From assembly GCA_964017155.1 (NCBI GenBank), contig OZ024857.1, positions 14,335,402 through 14,399,401 of the forward strand: a stretch of DNA of 64,000 nt, read 5' to 3'. Of this stretch, positions 57,657-64,000 are shown one piece after another; the first letter of the stretch is position 1; every line of letters begins with the position of its first letter. Under the pieces are notes generated by a model. The model was not told the origin of the DNA and did no database searches. It worked only from the letters and a program-made list of their open reading frames with translations. This stretch comes from Oasisia sp. SBJ-2009 (lineage: Eukaryota > Annelida > Polychaeta > Sabellida > Siboglinidae). A program made the translations under genes and the position numbers.

Positions 57657-57727
<71 letters not shown>

Positions 57728-57818
57728 ATTATTATTATTATTATTATACATACATATATGTCTATATAAATTGGTCCCCCGTCCCCCCCCCACTTTTAAA
57801 ACCGGACCGACGCCCCTG
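55869..57818 (+). mobile_element. Non-autonomous hAT element, 1950 bp, TSD CCGGTATG
   Basis: CCGGTATG stands at 55861-55868 and 57819-57826. The Tc1 copy 1 has it once (within CTCTACCGGTATGAAGG), so it is a true 8-bp target duplication. The ends are CACGGGCGTCGATCGG and, complemented, CAGGGGCGTCGGTCCGG, the CA-x-GGGCG type seen in hAT elements. No transposase frame is left. The left subterminal part has a G8/C12 hairpin around ACGCGT (55908-55932). An internal partial copy of the left half starts at about 56588. Confidence 0.9.
57660..57748. repeat. (TA)n-(ATT)n microsatellite
   Basis: A simple repeat near the right end of the hAT element. Confidence 0.95.
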
Positions 57819-58371
57819 CCGGTATGAAGGCACCATGCGACAGGACCAATATGTGAGGGTGCTGAGGAACCACATGCTGCCTTCAGCTTCTTCACTTTAT
57901 GGCGAGGGTGAAGCATTTGTCTTCCAGCAAGACAATGCTCCTTGCCAACCGAACAAGGTGACGAGATTCCTCGAGCGCTCTCACGTCCAGGTCCTGCAGT
58001 GGCCGGCCCAGAGCCCAGACTTTGAATCACACAGAACATGTATGGGAAGTCATCTTCAGGAAGGTAGAGAGAAACAAGCCAGGTAGTCTGGAGGCTCTGT
58101 GGCAGTTGCATGCCATCCCAGTGGATACTGTCCAAAACCTGGTATGTTCAATGCCGAGGAGATGTGCTGCAGGGATTGCTGCCAAGGGACACTGCACAAA
58201 CTATTAGTGTTGTTTGTACATGAGAACTGTAGAAATATTATCTATAATTAGTTTGTAATAGTGTATAATCAATTTGCTTGGACTTTTGTATTAGTTAGTA
58301 TTTTTAAATGAATTAAATTGTGAAAATATGCCTGATATCTTGCATGGTCCCATGACTTTTAACCGGCACTA

Positions 58372-58398
58372 TATATATATATAATATATATATACATA

Positions 58399-58442
<44 letters not shown>
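58372..58442. repeat. (TA)n microsatellite
   Basis: TA repeats adjoining the right end of Tc1 copy 2. They probably provided the TA target. Confidence 0.9.
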
Positions 58443-58850
<408 letters not shown>

Positions 58851-59555
58851 TATACTTATATAGATCCAGCCGTTAGTAGAAAAAACGTACGTAAAAACGT
58901 AGTCGTTAGTGGCCACAATCCGTTCGTGCCCACTTTGAAGTGGGCACTAACGGAGACAGTGAGATTATATTATATTTAGGCTTGGGTAAATAGCAAATAC
59001 CTGTTACTGTCACTAAGCCTAATCATATTACAGTATGTGGTCAACCATGTTTTGGTTGCGGCTGTTCTGAGTTTAATAAACGAAGTCTGTAAAGTGTACT
59101 GCTTTCAGGCGATATATATGTTGTGATATATTTGATGCGTAATTTTGCAGTCGTTCGTCACTAATTACTTAAACTCGTTTTTATATAAAACAAAATGTTT
59201 TTCTAAAACTTTCTGCATGTGATTTTGACATATTTTTTTGAAAAAAATCAATGACGTACATTTTACATATAAATCACAATTATGAAAAACGAACATTATA
59301 TGTTTTGTGTTGTCAGTCACGTGATGTTGATAGTCAGTTTTGCAGTTGCGACGCGTCTCTTTTCACGGTAAATCACTTTAGTCCATGTTTGCCTTCTGTT
59401 TGAATACCTCACGGCTACCTATTCGTCGACTTAAAACAGTCTACACAGGAACAGTCACTTGTGCCTGTGCAGTAATATCATACCTGACTCGCGAAAATAC
59501 CAGGACGCTTTCATTCCCTAGATATAAATAGAAACATGTCGTAGTCACATCCATC

Positions 59556-60254
59556 AAGGCGGAAACTCACTAAGCCGGCCGGCCGATTTTGCATCGGCCG
59601 GTTATCGTGGGACGTCGTGGGGCAGCGGCGAAGTGGTTATGTGAGTTCCAAAAATCGTGGCATCGGCCGGGCGTCGTGCGTCGAGCCGATGCCCGCACGA
59701 CGTCGGCCGGCGGTATCAAATATGTTTGATACTGCCGGCCGGCCGACGCCCGGCCAGCAGATGTTTTGGGTTTTTATTGCAGAAACGTCACACCAGGCGG
59801 CGACATGATAACTTTTAGTGTTCAGACTGTCCACAGAGTGGTGTGTTGGGTAACATTCGCACAGGAAGCAATTTTTGGAGACAAACACAAGAACATAGCT
59901 CCAAAGCGGCACTTGCAGCAACAAAAATTGGCATGAATTCATCCTCTCTGAGTCCGCCATGGTGAACTTTTGGACGTAGGTCATCTGGGCGAGCATATTG
60001 AATCCCCCTAAGGAACAAAAATCAAACTAATTTGAATTTAAATTAATAGCGCTTAAATTATGAACTCGGCCGGCTGTGTGTGTTCGAAAAATCGTAGCAT
60101 CGCGCGGACAACGGCCGTCCGGTCGACCGGTTCTGTGAGTTCCAAAATTACCAAACCGTCCGAGGGCCCGATGTTCCCACGACGCCCGGCCGATTTCATT
60201 TTTCGTGCGTCGGCCGGCTACCGGCTGGCCGACGGTTCAGTGAGTTCCCGCCTT
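59556..60254. mobile_element. GC-rich foldback element, 699 bp
   Basis: The ends are AAGGCGGAAACTCACTAAGC and, complemented, AAGGCGGGAACTCACTGAAC. Subterminal parts are packed with CGGCCGG and CGGCCGGCCG words and CpG, sharply unlike the AT-rich surroundings. A second internal GTGAGTTCCAAAA word occurs near both ends (59639 and 60136). The interior has no recognised gene. I do not know the family. Confidence 0.75.
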
Positions 60255-60262
60255 CATGCGAC

Positions 60263-60640
60263 ATGTCGGCCCGACTGAAGAGAAACGCATTGTGCCTTTG
60301 TCTCCTTGCTAAGGCTGAACATGGTTTAGCTAGGACCATCATCGAGAAGGGAAATGAGAATCTGGTCCGAAATTTGTTGGAGTGTTCTCACAACATCTTA
60401 AAAGGGAACGTACCACTGAAGAAAGGTCAGAAGAGAAGATTGTCAGTACAACGAGGACCTGCGAATGTTGGTACAAAAGAAGTCTGCTTTATACGAAAGG
60501 AAACGTATTCTATAGAAAGGTGGTTTCGTTGAGGCCCTATTACCTCAGCTAGCCACGTCACTTCTTGCTCCATTGGCTGTTAGCTTGCTTTAGTCGATTC
60601 CGTTCAGTTGATTCCGCTGTGGAATACGCAAAGAAAATGG
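60263..60640 (+). pseudogene. Small basic protein of a two-ORF cassette, frameshifted
   Basis: The frame reads MSARLKRNALCLCLLAKAEH, RTIIEKGNENLVRNLLECSH and NILKGNVPLKKGQKRRLS. After a frameshift near 60450 it continues LRMLVQKKSALYERKRIL, a stop, then KGGFVEALLPQLATSLLAPL. I recognise the N-x-L-x-G-x-V-P-L-x-x-x-Q-K-x-R-L core and the K-G-G-F hydrophobic tail from uncharacterised small proteins repeated in many invertebrate genomes, often followed by the gene type described next. The function is unknown to me. One frameshift and one stop make it dead. Confidence 0.55.
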
Positions 60641-60703
60641 CGCTGGTCGATCCCCGAATCTTGGAGTCCTTCGCAACCACTTTCTGCCAATCCCATAGGG
60701 CGT
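60637..60703 (+). CDS. Second small protein of the cassette, exon 1
   Basis: ATG 60637 (upstream in-frame EYAKK also fits the family). It encodes MALVDPRILESFATTFCQSH then RA, and ends AGGGCGT|GTAAGT in phase 1, which fits exon 2 exactly. It lies on the same strand directly after the basic protein, as I recall for related loci. Function unknown. Confidence 0.5.
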
Positions 60704-61241
60704 GTAAGTCTCGCGCGCGAAAACGAGGCTGGGGGCAGTTGTGAGCAGGAGGTCCATATTCTCCATGTTAACGTATAGGACTTCGTTTTGTTTTTGGTTG
60801 TAATAATCGAACGGTTCCAGTCTAACTATTTCAGTTATACTGTCTGAAGGATTATTACAAGCAGAAGCAGTGGAACACTTTGCCGGTGACAATGATCATG
60901 GAAATCATTAATTGTAATCGATTATAATGGTGGTTGCCATGGCAATAGCGGTAGGTACTTGCGTTTGGCGATCTTGACTAATAGTGAAAAGTGTCATTTT
61001 TCGCGTAATACAACCTGTTTGGGGCAAACGTACACATGTGTTATGATTATGCGAATTTAGACAACTTGTCAGATATAAGTGCTTATCGAAACCACAATGT
61101 ACAGCAATGTAAAATGCAAATCCCGTAAACTATTTTATTATGTATTATTCTTGTGCCCAGTCCCCAATTGTCTCGCTTAGACCCCAATGAGCTCCAGTCG
61201 CGCGGAGTCACGCCATTTATCGTGACACACTTACGGGCCAG

Positions 61242-61396
61242 GCCCTATTGGAAATATTATGCGACGCGTCGACGACGAAATGAGATTCATTCTCGACCGC
61301 GGTAACTTAAACGACAGGGAGAAAGTCGTTTTGTATAACCAGATGTTAATGAGTTATAATCTCTTTTCCGACAAGGCATTTGTTATGTATATTTAA
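61242..61396 (+). CDS. Second small protein of the cassette, exon 2
   Basis: After acceptor GGGCCAG|GCCC the joined frame reads CPIGNIMRRVDDEMRFILDR, GNLNDREKVVLYNQMLMSYN and ends at TAA 61394-61396, giving a 73-residue protein with exon 1. The D-x-E-M-x-x-I-L-D-x-x-x-L-x-D-x-E-K-V-x-L-Y-N-Q block is the family's conserved C-terminal helix pair. Both exons are open, unlike the adjacent basic-protein gene. Confidence 0.55.
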
Positions 61397-61515
61397 ATTA
61401 TTAATACACTAGACCTGGTTGACAACTGCTAGTTCATGTTTCTAATAAATGTGATGCTGTGAGTTCGCTTGGCGATCACGTAACACAATACATTTTATAT
61501 ATTTTTTTATTTTAA

Positions 61516-62990
61516 TAATAATAATAATGGTTTATTTCATTCTCTGGGCAATCAACACAGATTGAAATAGGTACCTAAAACGTGCAAAATATATTTGTTA
61601 AAATAGATTGAAATAAAATAATATATAATTTAAAACATTATCATAAATATAAAATTAATAAAAAAAAATAGAGAATAATTTATTTGAAATGCATCTACAA
61701 AGGTAATTTAAATAGGTTAAGACATTAAACATATTTTCTGTGATTATTTGAATAAATTAATAAAAATACTTTAATAAAATATTTTAATTAATACCTTAAA
61801 CCATTAAAATAAATAGATCTAAAGAATAAATTAAGGTTTTACAATATTTTACACATTTCCATCTATATCAGCATTCACGAAAGTTTGCTAAGTGTCACTT
61901 TGGGTTCTTTTGGTTGAAAAGACACCAATTAATGAAGCAGTTCTTGGTCCTGTTGGTTTTGACTCTGGGATAAGGATATCGAGTACGGCATCTTGTATTG
62001 TATGTTGCAGTTCTTGGTTTTGGTAGAAGTTTATGCAGTTAGTGCTGCGGCTCTTCAATTTGTGTGAAGAAATTTTCACATAACTGCGCACGTCTTTGTT
62101 TCAGAGAAGTCAGCTGTGCATTCGCTAATGCTTCGGTATAGGGAGTGTTCGGGTATATGATGTTCATAGCACGTCTTTGTACCCGCTCCATATCACTTTG
62201 GAGACCCAATGTGAGTGAGGTCGACCATGCTGGACATGCGTATTCCAGAGTAGGCCGGACCACCGTTGTATATACCGTCAGCAGGTCTTCGACGGGAATG
62301 CCTGATCGTTTGGGTTGTAGCTGGGAAGTTTGTCCTTGTTTTAGAGAAATCAATAACAAGCTCTTTTGTCATACTTTTGTTGATTTTCAAGTCGTTTTGG
62401 ATTGCCCACAGATATGCTGCATCGGCTGCTTCCTGGAGATTTGGCGCTTGTGAGTCTGATCCCGTATAGACGATGCACGTGTCATCAACTTATTTGTAGG
62501 AGTCGCACTTTGTTTGTAGATCATTTATCATGAGGACGAAAAATACCGAGCTTTGCTTTGTGCCTTGTGGCACTCCTCCATGGATGTAATTCCAGTCGGA
62601 TTGTGTGTTGCACAGCTTAACTTGTTGGGTTCTTTCGGTAAGGAAACTGGCGATCCACTTCATTAAAATATTCGGGAGGCCAAAACTTGCACGTTTTTGA
62701 AGAAGAATGTCATGATTGATTAGGTCAAATGCCTTTGAGAAGTCAAGCAGTAGTATCCTGGCATACTGTTTCGATGCATATGTGCTTGTATAACACTGAT
62801 GTAACAGGTCAACAAGGGCATGAGTAGTGGATGACTTCTTTACAGAGCCGTATTGATTTCATGTTCAACGTTTAATCGGAGGTCGGTTCCGTCCAAATGA
62901 GTCCTCATTTGTAATGTTTTTGTTCGTCCAGGTCCATGACGCTTTGATATCGAAACTGGCCTGCCATTGTATTTATAATTAATATTGAAA
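61516..62990 (-). pseudogene. Decayed LINE RT C-terminal region and 3' end
   Basis: The minus strand reads, from 62350, LQPKRSGIPVEDLLTVYTTV then VRPTLEYACPAWSTSLT, MERVQRRAMNII and LTSLKQRRAQLCENFF, the C-terminal region after the RT palm of Jockey/CR1-like LINEs. The palm itself (62950-62400) is broken by many stops. The element ends AATAAACCATTATTATTATT at 61516, matching the tail type of the intact LINE at 39671 although the proteins differ. Confidence 0.8.
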
Positions 62991-63054
62991 GTTGACCTTG
63001 GCAAAGATGACAGTCTTTTTATAACACCTTTATTGTATTCGATGTTTCGTGCGT

Positions 63055-63340
<286 letters not shown>

Positions 63341-63569
63341 TACATGAGTTCGCGTGTGCGTGTGTACGTCCACACGTACATTATACACCCCTGTGGACGT
63401 TGCCTCCCACGGATATATGCAACCATGAGCACAAGACCATCACGGAAATTACTAATGAGGCCCCGAGTTGTGAGTGGTCATTACCAACTTGTCCAGTGCA
63501 CAGTTATCAGGAATTATTAGTGAAAAAACCTAGCAGAAAACATCCTGATAGCTGGACCTGGCTCCCGGC

Positions 63570-63572
<3 letters not shown>

Positions 63573-63659
<87 letters not shown>

Positions 63660-63678
63660 GGACATCGGCACATATATA

Positions 63679-63765
<87 letters not shown>
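63573..63765. repeat. Long (TA)n arrays
   Basis: Two long TA blocks separated by about 20 bases of unique sequence (63657-63673). Confidence 0.95.
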
Positions 63766-63767
<2 letters not shown>

Positions 63768-63879
63768 ATATCAGAGATCACTCGAGCACGTGAGCATTTT
63801 TGACCTAGATTAGCTACTGGAGGCAATCGCGAGCTTTACTAGCCTCGTTTACCGAGACCCCGTGAGGTGGCAGCACCTT

Positions 63880-63985
63880 TAAGTCCCTCAACTTCTCCTG
63901 GGATATTAATGGGTCTTAAGTTTCTAACATCCGGGTAGCGTTACCCCAGATTAGGGTAGAGACGCTGATTGGCTCTCAGGCCAAT
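63880..63985 (+). repeat. Partner of the short repeat at 22255-22360
   Basis: It contains GTCCCTCAACTTCTCCTGG, TTACCCCAGATTAGGGTAGAG and ACGCTGATT. Same orientation as the partner. Confidence 0.5.
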
Positions 63986-64000
63986 TATGAAATAAAAATT

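Larger units (their letters stand above)
55241..58203 (+). pseudogene. Tc1 transposase, frameshifted and split by an hAT insertion
   Basis: N-terminal part at 55241-55543 (MMPPYRKTSTELRTRAVVLM, helix-turn-helix, GRPNK). A frameshift near 55540 is shared with copy 1, then comes a stop at the first catalytic position (ELW*EESAFQLF, 55709). After YSPQCIVPTIKHGGGSLMV a shared deletion follows, then the hAT insertion. The C-terminal part resumes at 57819 with RYEGTMRQDQYVRVLRNHML, FQQDNAPC and, after the shared one-base insertion, IFRKVERNKPGS and SMPRRCAAGIAAKGHCTNY. Confidence 0.9.
54689..58371 (+). mobile_element. Tc1/mariner element, copy 2, with nested hAT
   Basis: The ends are CAGTGCCTGTAAAAAGTCAT (left) and the complement of AGTGCCGGTTAAAAGTCATG (right). 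Without the nested 1950-bp insertion and its 8-bp duplication the length is about 1725, the same as copy 1. It is inserted at TA near the centre of a foldback repeat. Confidence 0.95.

Noticed and set aside
59637..59996. 119-residue minus frame in the GC-rich foldback element as a transposase
   Set aside because: No catalytic or DNA-binding motif is visible, and overlapping frames are equally open because of GC-rich inverted repeats.

Overview
The window looks like a stretch of an animal nuclear genome, most likely a marine invertebrate. The evidence is spliced genes with GT/AG introns, a fibronectin type II (FN2) gene built of phase-1 exons, APE-type LINEs, Tc1 and hAT DNA transposons, very long microsatellites, and an overall AT-rich composition. 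I cannot name the species or phylum. There are no prokaryotic features, CRISPR arrays or rRNA genes, and I recognised no tRNA.

Layout. 0-8.4 kb: microsatellites, a broken FN2 exon, and decayed LINE fragments on both strands. 8.4-25.9 kb: one copy of a dispersed repeat (here called family X) that appears interrupted twice. The first interruption (8577-13148) is a foldback element carrying an inverted duplication of a conserved invertebrate gene with a PIN/FEN-nuclease-like motif order. The second (about 13240-25695) is a roughly 12 kb element with two convergent spliced genes: an eight-exon transposase-like gene on + and a P2X7-type zinc-domain gene on -, whose stop codons overlap. Smaller elements are nested in it, including a 419-bp near-perfect palindrome whose boundaries are proved by an empty copy elsewhere in the window. 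25.9-34.2 kb: more family X copies, a 2.1-kb foldback element, a 0.8-kb pentanucleotide array and a decayed LINE. 34.6-52.9 kb: a minus-strand host gene for a secreted multi-FN2 protein (signal-peptide exon at 52.9 kb, FN2 exons at 47.9, 39.4 and 34.8 kb, all in phase 1). Its introns hold a LINE with an intact 919-residue endonuclease/reverse-transcriptase frame, a decayed relative of the P2X7-type element, a small element with a CNGCEIDHP protein, and a Tc1 copy. 53-64 kb: LINE fragments, a nested stack (foldback repeat, Tc1, hAT with 8-bp target duplication, internal duplication), a GC-rich foldback element, remains of a two-gene small-ORF cassette, a decayed LINE and long TA/TG arrays.

Most of the coding signal comes from mobile elements. 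The FN2 gene is the best candidate for a resident host gene. The convergent gene pair with the P2X7-type domain, present at least twice in the window, is the best candidate for a poorly described system.
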